Positions 11,251 to 21,700 of a DNA stretch of 64,000 nt are shown piece by piece. The translations under genes were made by a program, and so were the position numbers. Source of the stretch: Odontocerum albicorne (lineage: Eukaryota > Arthropoda > Insecta > Trichoptera > Odontoceridae); contig OX463859.1 in assembly GCA_949825065.1 (NCBI GenBank), positions 11,619,606-11,683,605 on the forward strand. Direction: 5' to 3'. The notes beneath the pieces were generated by a model that was given only the letters and a program-made list of their open reading frames with translations, made no database searches and was not told the origin of the DNA. Positions within the stretch are counted from its first letter, which is position 1. Every line of letters begins with the position of its first letter.

Positions 11251-11579
11251 TATACATGCATGTAGCAGATGTGAATGAACCATCAACATTAATATTCCGC
11301 GTGCTCTGATGAAGCAATAATCCGACGCCGAAACTTTCAAGAGCAATAATATCGCTTTTCAGATCCTGTTTTCACTTCCTGCTCGTAATATCGTAATACC
11401 TAATGGCCTCCACCGCTTGTATTTAATATTTTTCCGACTTATGTAGCTTGGTGGTAAAACGCAGGTCCCCCATCCGGGGATTTTGGGTTCGAAAAAAAGA
11501 AAAGTAGTAATTCAAGTTTGTGAAATTTCACTTGTAATTTTAATAACTTGGCCTTATAAGGTAGGTACATCACATTAAA

Positions 11580-11733
11580 TCATTGGGGGTTGGTTCCAGG
11601 TTTGATTCCCGATGGTACCCGAAAAAACTGTACCAGTCTGATTAGAGTTTGTCTGATAAGAATACTCGCACGCACTAGACATGTGCGAGTAGTATTTCCA
11701 ACATATAGGGTGGCGAACTGTGAGTTACGTACT
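11580..11733 (+). mobile_element. SINE S3, copy 1 (3' part)
   Basis: A decayed B box (GGTTTGATTCCCG) is followed by ACTCGCACGCACTAGACATGTGCGAG, then GGCGAACTGTGAGTTACGTACT. It matches 15240-15375 in order and spacing. Another tRNA-like head (TAGCTTGGTGGTAAAAC, GGGTTCGAA) lies just upstream at about 11440-11500. Confidence 0.5.
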
Positions 11734-11761
11734 CCTCCTTAAGTACGTAACTCACAGTTCG
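11714..11761. repeat. Perfect 20-bp inverted repeat with 8-nt loop
   Basis: CGAACTGTGAGTTACGTACT at 11714-11733 is exactly inverted at 11742-11761 around CCTCCTTA. The right flank (GTCTCCACGTTGGAGGTTGGCAA) continues as a diverged inverted SINE S3 tail, so the hairpin appears to be a tail-to-tail SINE junction rather than a terminator. Confidence 0.85.
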
Positions 11762-12140
11762 TCTCCACGTTGGAGGTTGGCAATCATTATGGCTATTTTA
11801 ACTTTGTCTGCTGCTGATCTGGGCAATGCCTCCGTATTACAGTGGAACCACTCTCTTAGGTTCTCCAGCCTGGAGTTTCGTCTTCTTCATATGCTTCGTG
11901 TTCGTGGTATCTTCCTTTACAATATGACTTGGATGATTTCACATGTGTTTCTCTCGTGAAATGTCTAGAGTATTATAATATTCTCCTCTTATGCAAGTGA
12001 CTACTTCTTTATCTTTTTTCATGCGTTTTAGAACCTCTTCGTTCCGCACTTTGTCAACCCAGGAAATCTTTAACATTCTTTTGTAGCACCACATTTCAAA
12101 TGCTGTCCAACTCTCCGCGCCATAAAGAAGTACTGAAAAG
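11762..12140 (-). pseudogene. LINE 3' end relic on the - strand
   Basis: On the - strand the sequence reads LYGAESWTAFEMWCYKRML, then KISWVDKVRNEEVLKRMKKD, the conserved post-palm block of insect LINEs, and degenerates toward 11762. 5' truncated and frameshifted. Confidence 0.7.
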
Positions 12141-12189
12141 ATATAATTGATTTCATTCTTATTTTAATTAATTTTATTTCATTAATATA

Positions 12190-12760
12190 TCTTAATTTCG
12201 TATTTCATGATCATTCAATTCACTCGAATTAAGATTGAACGGACATAGTTGTTTGTGTTGCAATTGACAGAGCGTCTTCGTGAATAGGTGGGAAGACTCG
12301 AAAAAAATGGTTTAGCATTTTGTGGATCGTTTTGAGCGAGGGTTTTAAAGCACAAATTGTTGGCAAATTTAATTACACGTGTGGCGACCGTATGCCCGGT
12401 AATTGAACCCACGAGACGACCTTTGCCCACCTTAACAATGCGAGACAAACAATGCCAAAGTCCACGCGATCGGTGATTCAACTCACTACCAGTGAAGACC
12501 GCATTCCATGAGGAAACGAGAGGGCAACAGACCTTTCGCGCTGTCTCTCAAAACAAAAGGATACCTACGCGCGACAATAAACATATTGTAAGCGCAAATA
12601 CGAGACAGCGATATATCTCGTGTGCATTCCCGCACACGTTCAAAAAACATTATAAATACCGACGTTTGTCAATAAAATTCCTCTTTACATATTCCGATTT
12701 CGGCAAGTTTTTATTTATCAACAATCATCCTCATCATCTCTCCTTTAAGGAACAGACGTT
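12190..12760. other. Unassigned GC-richer segment with TATA and AATAAA
   Basis: This block is more GC-rich and CpG-rich than its neighbours. It contains GTGGCGACCGTATGCCCGG at about 12380, TATAAATACC at about 12651 and AATAAA about 20 bases later. Such an order would suit a solo LTR or an LTR/primer-binding-site fragment, but I could not find matching ends or a target duplication. The open frames at 12215-12481 (-) and 12492-12818 (+) have no recognisable protein. Confidence 0.3.
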
Positions 12761-12892
12761 CCTAAACACGCATGCACTTCTCAACGCATTCAATCAGTTA
12801 TCATTTTTTAATATGTAGATATGTCTACTCCAAATAAATGTATGTATGTTATTTGACATATACGTATAAGTTTTCTTTTCCTTAATATTTTT

Positions 12893-13141
12893 TTAGGGAA
12901 GTAAAATCCGCTCATACTTGTTAGGGAAGTAAAATCAGCTCATACTTGTTAGGGAAGTAAAATCAACTCATACTTGTTAGGGAAGTAAAATCCGCTCATA
13001 CTTGTAAAGGAAGTCAAATCCGCTCATACTTGTTAGAGAAGTAAAATCAGCTCATACTTGTTAGAGAAGTAAAATCCGCTCATACTTGTTAGGGAAGTAA
13101 AATCCACTCATACTTGTTAGGGAAGTAAAATGAGCTCATAT
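12893..13141. repeat. 28-bp minisatellite, ~9 copies
   Basis: Unit TTAGGGAAGTAAAATCCGCT followed by CATACTTG, with variation at CCG/CAG/CAA and one TAAAGG variant. Units are contiguous without spacers, so it is not a CRISPR array. Confidence 0.95.
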
Positions 13142-13306
13142 ATGGTATGTTTTAAGTAATTAGTTATCCTATTTTTACATGTGTGTTACGTGTTAATGTG
13201 TTAAATCTTGCAAGTTTGATAGGTAGATCGCGATTATTTTTTTACGTAAAAAGTCGATCGCGACAACAAACAAGTCGGCCCCTCCTGATATAGAAGACTG
13301 TTAATG

Positions 13307-13468
13307 TGCATGGTCGCGCGGTAACGCACTGGGCTTTCGTGCGGAAGGTCGTCGATTCAAACCCCGCGCTATGCTACTCTCCTCAAACGACACAGGCACT
13401 GTTTCCACCTAGTGTTTGATGGCATAAGGACACCTATGATTTCGGTCATATATATTCTTAAAAAAAAC
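13307..13468 (+). mobile_element. tRNA-derived SINE, family S2, copy 2
   Basis: The better preserved S2 copy. A-box region TGGTCGCGCGGTAACGCAC at 13311-13329, B box CGATTCAAACCCC at about 13352-13364, then CGACACAGGCAC and ATGATTTCGGTCATAT, ending in an A run. The head looks like a tRNA 5' half, but there is no complementary acceptor strand. Confidence 0.7.
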
Positions 13469-13479
13469 TACGCTTACCT

Positions 13480-14340
13480 AGTCACGGGTTTCAGTATTTA
13501 AAATAAAACACTTTCAAATATATTGAGTAGTTATACACAAAAGAGATCACATTAACAATTTTAGAGACAAGGAATATATCAATTGAATTACAATAGTTAT
13601 ATTTGATGAGTGTATCGGACGTATGCGTCACCTAAAATATACTATTTTATTAATTGCTGTGTAAATATTGTAGAGAAAAAAATGTAATCATTGTACCTAT
13701 TGTAATGAAATATTCCTTATGCGTGACCTTCGCAATAGTCATTATAAATAATCGAACAGCCCATGCATGCAGAAAGCGCGTGGTATACATGGTATCTAGC
13801 AAGTATCTAGTAAGCCGCAAGGCATACACGGGGGAATAAAGGTGCTTACGAGGAGCGATGGGATGCGCATAAGGAACGAAAAATGAGCAAAATATATTCT
13901 CAGTTTCTGGAACATCTAATGTGATTTATTTACGACAAACTTCTACCTGCTAAAGAGGAATCTCTTCACCCTGCTACTTTTCACCGGAAAAGCAAGAATT
14001 AAACCGGAATCTCCGATTATTGAGCGGCAACCATCTACCTATTTTACAGTCTTTGTACCGGTGATGTACAATGAAAAACCAAACTTTGTTTCCTATAAAT
14101 ATAAAATAACGTCTGCAGCATTGTCCATACTGGGGCTGCGTACACTGAGATTTGGTGATAACTTTTCTAAGCTGGAATAATTTAAAAAAAATTATATTTC
14201 TCAGATAATATTTTTTTTGGATTACAATTCGGTAATATGGTCACCCTACACTATGATATGCATTTTGAAAAAATTTAACACATACAGCGGAAGTACTAAC
14301 GATTTGATGACTAAGATGAAGATGAGTCTCTCTCATTCTC
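13480..14340. other. No recognisable feature
   Basis: AT-rich spacer with some moderately GC-rich patches (13770-14080). The short open frame at 13654-13839 lacks recognisable homology. Nothing further supported. Confidence 0.5.
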
Positions 14341-14345
14341 AATCC

Positions 14346-14600
14346 ATTGTCACCTTGTATGTCACATTGTATGCTTCTCAGTGTCACATTGTATGCTTCC
14401 ATTGTCACATTGTATGCTTCTCAGTGTCACATTGTATGCTTCCATTGTCATATTGTTTGCTTCTCAGTGTCACATTGTATGCTTCCATTGTCACATTGTA
14501 TGCTTCCATTGTCACATTGTATGCTTCTCATTGTCACATTGTATGCTTCCATTGTCACATTGTATACTTCCATTGTCACATTGTATGCTTCTCAGTGCAC
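14346..14600. repeat. 21/22-bp minisatellite, ~12 copies
   Basis: Alternating units CATTGTATGCTTCCATTGTCA (21) and a 22-base version with TCTCAGTG in place of CCATTG. All three + frames stay open across the array, which is a property of the repeat and not evidence of a protein. Confidence 0.95.
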
Positions 14601-15004
14601 TAATTTCTACACCTTTTATAACATACAGTTCTTTTCAGTCTTTAGAGAAAAAAATTAAGTTAACTTAGCTTTGGTGTTAATATGCCTTATTTTTTAAAAA
14701 CAGAAGTTTTAAGAGTTGGAATATTTTATACATAATACGTCATAAATGATACTAGATAATGCTCATTTAATTATTATATAATGTTAAATAATTGCTAACT
14801 TAATACATTTTTAACCTTTTACTTATTCAGCATATCGTTGAACCTTTCGTTGAAAGAATTGTCAAAAATTATATTTTCTTAATGACTGATCGTTCCATTG
14901 CATAAACAAATTTTTCATAATCAAATATAAGTAAGAAACGCGAATTTGTAATGTTTGAGTATGTTGGTTGCTTGTCAAATATAAAATTGCACATTTGCAT
15001 GCAA

Positions 15005-15175
15005 ATTTATTTATGTTATGTGCAAATGATCGCAATCACCGCCTTCCTATCCTTAAACACAAATTATATATATTTTTAATCTATCAACAATAGTAAATTA
15101 TTATCCCGAAATAAAATGTCTTTGAGGAGACTATTCTCTCTAAACGGTGCAATATAAATTGTAATTTTATTATTA
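15005..15175 (+). repeat. R2 repeat, 3' half
   Basis: CAATCACCGCCTTCCTATCCTTAAACAC through CTATTCTCTCTAAACGGTGCAATATAAATTG; parallel to 6320-6475 and 19600-19765. Confidence 0.6.
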
Positions 15176-15189
15176 TTATTACATTATGT

Positions 15190-15375
15190 CGACGTCCGTA
15201 GCCTAGTGGTAAGACTGTTAACCTCCCCCCAATAGTTTCGGATTCAAATTCCGAAGGTACGTAAAAAAAGAGTGCCTGTCTAGTAAAAGAGATCGTTTTG
15301 TAATAATACTCATACGCACCGAACGGCAGTGTTGCCAACATGTTCAACGGTGAACCACGAGTTACGTGCATACTT
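15190..15375 (+). mobile_element. SINE S3, copy 2
   Basis: A-box-like GCCTAGTGGTAAGAC at 15201-15215 and B box GGATTCAAATTCC at 15240-15252. The tail CATACGCACCGAACGGCAGTGTTGCCAACATG...GAGTTACGTGCATAC is shared with the copy ending at 11733. Confidence 0.6.
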
Positions 15376-16529
15376 CAAAGGTTCTAAGCCCAAAGGTTTG
15401 ATAACATGGGTTGAAGACAATTTTGTATCCCGACCAAGATCTTTGATATGTTCGAAACACTAATTCGGATATATTAAAAGTTACCAAACGACAGAAAATA
15501 CATTTTATCAGAGATTTTTAAAGTGGACTCGACGCGATTTATTAGTTTCGCAGTGCGTTCGAAAAAAATATTATATATAATTCCAGATGCCCTTAATCCA
15601 ATGTGTTGCTGCATGGCCATAATTATAGGAAACCACGACTTACAAGAATAAGTTGAATTTTGAATACCAATAAGGGACAACTATTGTTTCCGTTCACGAC
15701 AACTTACCTCTTTTAATCTGGGTTGCCAGCAATAGCTGTAATAAAAACTAAATATCGCACAAAACTCAACATGTAACAGGAAATAAGGGTGGCTATGTCT
15801 ACGAGTAGTTGGATTCCAAGATTAAAAAAAAACTGTGAAGTGGACAACAGGTTTATCCATCCCACTAATAGGTAGTTTTTTTTAAGGAAAGAAAAAATCT
15901 TTATACACTAAAGGGGCCGTGAAATTATAAAGTTTGAAAGCCGCTGCGGTTATATGGAATAGCGGGTGTATGAGTCCTAAACTGTAGCAGGTAAAAATTG
16001 ATTGAAAGTGAAACTTATCTCATGGTACTTGATGGTTATTATAAAATTTTATGAATTCAACATAAATATTTTTTCTGAAACAAATTATAATAACTATAGT
16101 AAAATCAAATAGGGAAGTATCGACACCAAGGGCTCTTAAACTTTTTTAATTGTATCACCTAATGAAATTTACAAAGAGTGGTGTATCACCGGTACTCTTT
16201 ATACATCGTCTCCTTTTACACCGGTTCAAAAATTGTTAGCTAGGTATTTAAAATTCGTTAAGTATAGTTTCGACGGACCCACCGAGATTCAAATTTCGAA
16301 TTACTTTTGCAGAGAATCCAAGTATTCCTCTCTCCCTCTGTTGTATTCAAAATTCAATTCTCGTATTATTTCTTTGACGACAACCGTCGTACGGGTTTTG
16401 GTATATTTATATTATGATTATAACTCCTTAGAATTTGAGTTTAGAATGTATATGTAAAAAAAAAAAATAACGAAAATATGTAGGAAATATAATACCACAT
16501 ATAGGTTCAATACACATTTATTTTATTTT

Positions 16530-16780
16530 TGATTTATTTTACACATGACAAGAAATATAAATAATTAGCGAAAAAACAACAGGTTATTTAATTTAGACAC
16601 ACAATTTTGATAGATCTGGGTTGATTGCCCTTCGTTTGTCGTGTCCTCAGTAAACTAGGCTTTTGCCTGTATCTCACTGAAGACATATAGCATAAAAAAA
16701 ATCGATACTTCTTTCCGATTTTTTATTATATAAAACCCCGTTGCACATTCTCATCAACCTGAAAAACAGTGACACTCAAT
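16530..16780 (-). repeat. Interspersed repeat R1, reversed copy
   Basis: Reverse complement of 5036-5300: starts ACACATGACAAGAAATATAAATAATTAGCG and ends TTCTCATCAACCTGAAAAACAGTGACACT. Confidence 0.7.
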
Positions 16781-17619
16781 TACATATGTATACATCACGC
16801 GAAATCAAACCCCTCACACTTCATCACTCCAGACGGACCTAAATGTTCATCCCACAATATACAGCACATAATCATAAAAAAAACAACAGAAAATGCCACA
16901 CTCACACAAACCTTTGCTACAGGTCATTCCTCTTGCAAGCCCAAGTATTCACACTCCTGTCGCAATAATAACCACGCTCCGATAGACTGCCTAAATTGTT
17001 TTCGTCCCTTTGTCTTTATTGAATTCGGCACCCCATTGTATGTCATGGGAACTAAATAGGCATATTGCCTTTGGGCAAAAGAAGTTTTAACTCTAGGGAT
17101 GGTGAACATTTGATCACCAAAAGCTTTATATAGGCACTTACCAAATGCTTATTCTTTTGATTGTGTAATCCTAGGTTATCTAGAGAGAAAAAAACGTGAA
17201 TACACACCAACCTTCACGTGTTGTAAATTATGTTGAAGTTTCATGGAAATTCAGTGTTTTGATGCCAGCGCGTACCACTGGACTTGGATCATTAGTGGTA
17301 CGCATACCATACTCTGCGAACCATTGATCTTCACCATAGATATACAATACTAAGTATTAAAAGTTGTCGTTAATAGACGATATTGTTACCATGTTTCAAA
17401 TATTTTGACATGTTATAAAGACTTCTCATTTTGTTCTGTCTCTAAAGTAAGATCTATTATCACTGTCTTATGATTCAAAGAGTAGAACGCATCAAAGATT
17501 TGGATATTAATTATGACAGTTGGTTCTCATTTAGTTATCATGTTGAAGAACTATGTGAGTCTACTTATGTTATATGGTACTAGGGTTTGTAATACGAGTA
17601 TATAAGTCATTTGTGGAAG

Positions 17620-18235
17620 GGTAGATTCATGCTAGAATGTGGAGCATTGGTGTGGAGCCGGCAGGGATTAGTTACTCTCAAATGGTGGAGAAAGCGCAAA
17701 ATATTTTTTTGAGATTTTTCTACTGACGGGAGTGCGGTACTACCCGTGGCTTTATCCTACGAGATTTATTCTTAGTATGTTGGGATACTACCTTCTTAGC
17801 GTGAGGATGGAAGTGATGGTCTCTTCTTATATATTTAAGTTGCTATACCTAATCCAACTATGTTGGAAAATATAAAGTTTTATGTCCTGACAACTATTCG
17901 AGGTACGAAAATATTGACCTATTTAAACAATGTTAGACTCGCTCCATCTTTGGCATACTTTAAGAAGCGACTGTAAAAACTCTTAATTTGAAGTCAGTAA
18001 TATAACGTGTTTCACTCTTCATTTTTCTTTCCCCTCCACCATCCTTTCCTTTTCCTTTAACTGATGATATCTTACTTTTTCTATGTTTATTGTGCATAAA
18101 TATTGTAAAGGTGAAAAATCATTAATTTTTTTTCAACCATGGTTATTCCTTTGTTTCCTTTTGTCTAGTTGGTTGGAAGAGATTGCCACCTGACAATAAG
18201 CCAGCCAGATTGTTTTATGATAAAGTGTTAAATAA
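17620..18235 (+). pseudogene. Jockey-like LINE 3' end with tail
   Basis: Degenerate codons for MLECGALVWS, RKIFFRFFY-like, VLPVALSYEIYS, LENIKFYVL and LNNVRLAPSLAYF follow the pattern of the C-terminus of Jockey-clade ORF2. The 3' UTR ends with TTGGAAGAGATTGCCACCTGACAATAAGCCAGCCAG and AAATAAATAAA. That terminal sequence is the tail of the S1 SINEs, so this LINE lineage is a good candidate for their mobilising partner. Confidence 0.6.
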
Positions 18236-18646
18236 ATAAACATCTCTCAGGCACAGATTCTAAAACTACAATGGAGACATCCCATTAAGGGACTTGAATA
18301 TCAAAAGCTCAATAAAACTGAAATCTGAAATGTCCACATCATATATAAAATAATTTCTATATTTCCTGAAACAAATTGTATTAAAAAGTACTAAAATACC
18401 GATTAAATGTGCAAAGCTCTCATAGCAACAAGACATGAGATTATTCCGTACGCCAGCACCACTACACCAGTTCTAATGATCCACTTAGTTTCTTGTTAAT
18501 ATAAAGTATCACTGATGTTTTAGGAAGCTCATTACCAAATATACATCGCTCACGTCTGGACAGAGCCACTTGGGGCGTCTGAAAACCCATCAATATTCAC
18601 GAAGCGTCCATCAAACTATTCGTCCCCCCTATAACATTCAACGGCA

Positions 18647-18654
18647 TATATAAA
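18647..18654 (+). promoter_or_regulatory. TATA box of the second Osiris gene
   Basis: TATATAAA about 107 bases before the start codon at 18761. Expected transcription start near 18677. No perfect TCAGT initiator is there; a TCAGG occurs at 18694-18698. Confidence 0.5.
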
Positions 18655-18760
18655 CCCAGCCCAGTTATCCGCGATAACACAACGCAACCAACATCAGGAC
18701 ATTAAGGATCCTTTTTAATGATAACTGATTAATTTAACAAATAATTAATTAAAACAAAAC

Positions 18761-21700
18761 ATGAAGCAGATTATCTGCATCATTTTAGTTGCGTTCGCTG
18801 TTGCTTCAGAAGCGAGAATCCTTAATGAAGTCTCAACGGCAAGGATCAGCAATGGAGACGAGCTTTTAACTTCAATTATTAACGAGTGCTTTGGAGCTCC
18901 TTCAACGACAGAATGTTTGAAAGTTAAAGTTTTATCTTATCTGGATTCAGTTCTGGGATACAAACAAGAAAGTGCGCGTGCGTTCTCGAGTGATAATATC
19001 GATAAAGTAATCTACGATAGGGTAGCGAGGATCGTGAAAGAGAATGAATTCAGGGTGAGGCTTCCTGAAGTACTCTCTGGAGCCGAAGTGACCTACAGGG
19101 CTGACAAGGGACTCGATGTGGACATCCCCGAAGATGAAGAGACTGATCCCGAAACTAGTGGAGGTTTGGAAATTTAACTTTTTTGATCTTTCTAAATTTT
19201 AGGTCAAGTGGCTCTCTTTTGTGTGACTTGGGAACTTATTTATGCCGTGTTAAGTGATGGATTTAAAAAAGTGATTATTTTTCCAGCGGATTCACTTCCT
19301 AGTTGGTTTTACTTTCATGCATATTTTTATCTGAGTCAAGTGTTGCATTAGCGATTGGAACTTACCCAATATAAATGGGAGGGATTTGAACTTACCCAAT
19401 ATAAATTGAAGGGATTTGAACTTACTCAATATAAATTGGAGGGATTTGAACTTACCGAATATAAATTTGAGGGGCAATTAAAAAAAATTGAACTTGCCCA
19501 ATTAAAAAAAATACATTTTAAGCCTTAACATACTTTAGTTTTCTTCGTTTTTTATCAAATATATTTTCTGAACACATACAGATCAGGGGAAATGCCTTAT
19601 ATAATGGCCGCAGTCACCATCTTCATATTCTTACACTCAATTATATATTATATATTAATTTTATAATATTTTAAATTTATCAATTATAGTGTGTTTGAGT
19701 GTCCTTGGGGAAGTTCTGCCTTTAAGCGACGCTATATAAATTGTTCCGTAATTATTATTATTATCTAGATAGGGGATTGCGGGCTTGATTCTTGTTGGTA
19801 CAAGATTTTTTTTAAAAGAGTTGCTGTCTCGTTTTTACTTAAGACTTGTTTAACAACTTTCTGGTTGGTTGGAAAAGAGAGCAACATGTCAATAAACCCT
19901 CCAGATGGTACTGTATACAACGAAATTGTAATAGAGTAATACAATATTAAATTTTAATGGGGCCAAATTTTCAAAAAATAAAGTATTTAGGCTATTTTCC
20001 AATAAAGGGATTAAGTTATATTAAATAAGAAAATTCTTTGTTATTTTACTAAGTCTAACAATAAGTAAAATAAAAATGCCATTTCTAATTTAATATCCAC
20101 AAAGTTAAAACTGAACATCAAATAAATCTAGTATATGTTAAGTTTAAAAAATAATATTAATGAATTTTAATAAAATCGTTTGATATTGAACACATAACTA
20201 GAATCAATCAATGGGAATCGAACTGAAAACCTCAGAATGAAAAAACGTTCTGCCAATTAAACACTATCATGGCCTAATGACCTCTGTTGCCTAGTTGGTA
20301 AGACACCTGAATTATATCCCGAAGATTGTGGGCTCGATTCCTGATGGTATGCTATTTTCTTAAAAAGGTGTCAATATGGTTTTCACTTAAGGCATCTTTA
20401 ACATCTTTCTGATTGATTGTAAGAGATTTCCACATGACAATAAGTTCTTGCGAAGAAAAATGTTGATTGATTCATTTTTGCATAATTACGTGAATATTTT
20501 GAATTGGTTGTGTAGTACCTACTGCAGTAATTCCCTATCCGAGTCATGTGAAACACTGGAACTCCGTGAGCTTGATTCCGAGGTCCAACAAGAATATGCA
20601 AAAGCTTGCAAAAAATGCATGCTTACAAAAAACATATAAACAAGGTTTGTTTGTAATTAGAAAATCGGATGTTAATTATAAATTTGAATGATTTATTAAA
20701 CCTACACGTCTCTTTTGTAATTTGTCATGAATCAGCTGTGAGAGGGGTTCCTCGAGATTTCACAAAATATTTTAAAGGAAACAAAAAAAGTTGGGAAATA
20801 CTGTCCCGCTGAAACAATTAAATGTTTTCTTAATAAGCGGAATCTCAAAATTAAATTCGTTTGCCCCGTCAGAATATGTCGATATAATGTATTTTTTTTA
20901 CCCCTTAAGTCCTTTTAATAAATTTAATTAAAAAAACTGTAAAGAGTAGTGTTTCTCAAACTTTTAACATGCGCGTACCCCTTTAGACATAAATTTAAAA
21001 AATAGGGATTTTGTGCAACAGTTACACAATATGACGTATCTTAGCTATTGTATTTTTTAATTAATGAAATTAGTTTCTTAAAGAAATTAAATGAGTTTTA
21101 TTTTCTCGAAAATTCAGCCACAGTGTTACTATTATACAAATATATCACATACAGATAATTTAAACTGTTTAAAGCACTCGCTTCGGTTCTATGTGCGTGC
21201 AATAGATAAAGTAAACATTTTTACGAAAGTTCCACCACGCACGACTTTAAATCAATCGCTTCCCGCAAGAAGTACGCGTACCACAGTCTGAGAAATATCA
21301 GTTTATTGCAAGGAATATAATCTTTTTGGCCAGTGTCGTACTTCCCTCCCATAAAATAAAGTCCTTATTTGTTTTTTTTTTTTTTTGCAATGGGGGCGAG
21401 CCCTTCCAGCGGGAAAACTAATTTGTTCACAAAAAACGAATTTTGGATTTCATCCTTGTTATGTATTAGATTCCCTTAGTAAAAAAAATATGGATAAAAG
21501 TGTTGCCAGCACAGAATTCACCGAAATTGAATACTTTGAATCGGATAGTATTTTTTCTATTAACTTTTTAGGTATTTTTTTTTATTTACTATCTACACAT
21601 TTATTATAAAAAAATGCAAGTACTTACATCTTAATTATGTTATTTAGCTACAAAAGAACCTACTTTCCGAAACTAATTTGACAATGAGTGTATATTTTTG

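Noticed and set aside
12893..13141. Possible CRISPR-like array
   Set aside because: Units are contiguous 28-bp tandem repeats with no unique spacers; the genome is a eukaryote. It is a minisatellite.
13311..13364. tRNA gene (second family)
   Set aside because: Same reasoning: a SINE S2 head with a decayed body, also found at 10163.
14217..14668. Long open frames rich in CHIVCF/TLYAS
   Set aside because: All three + frames are open because the minisatellite unit lacks stops; no start context, conservation or splice signals.
19164..19177. Single-exon version of the second Osiris gene ending at 19177
   Set aside because: The read-through adds only four residues before a stop and would lose the DUF1676 hydrophobic region. 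A GT donor at 19164 in phase with the acceptor at 23895 restores the expected domain order.
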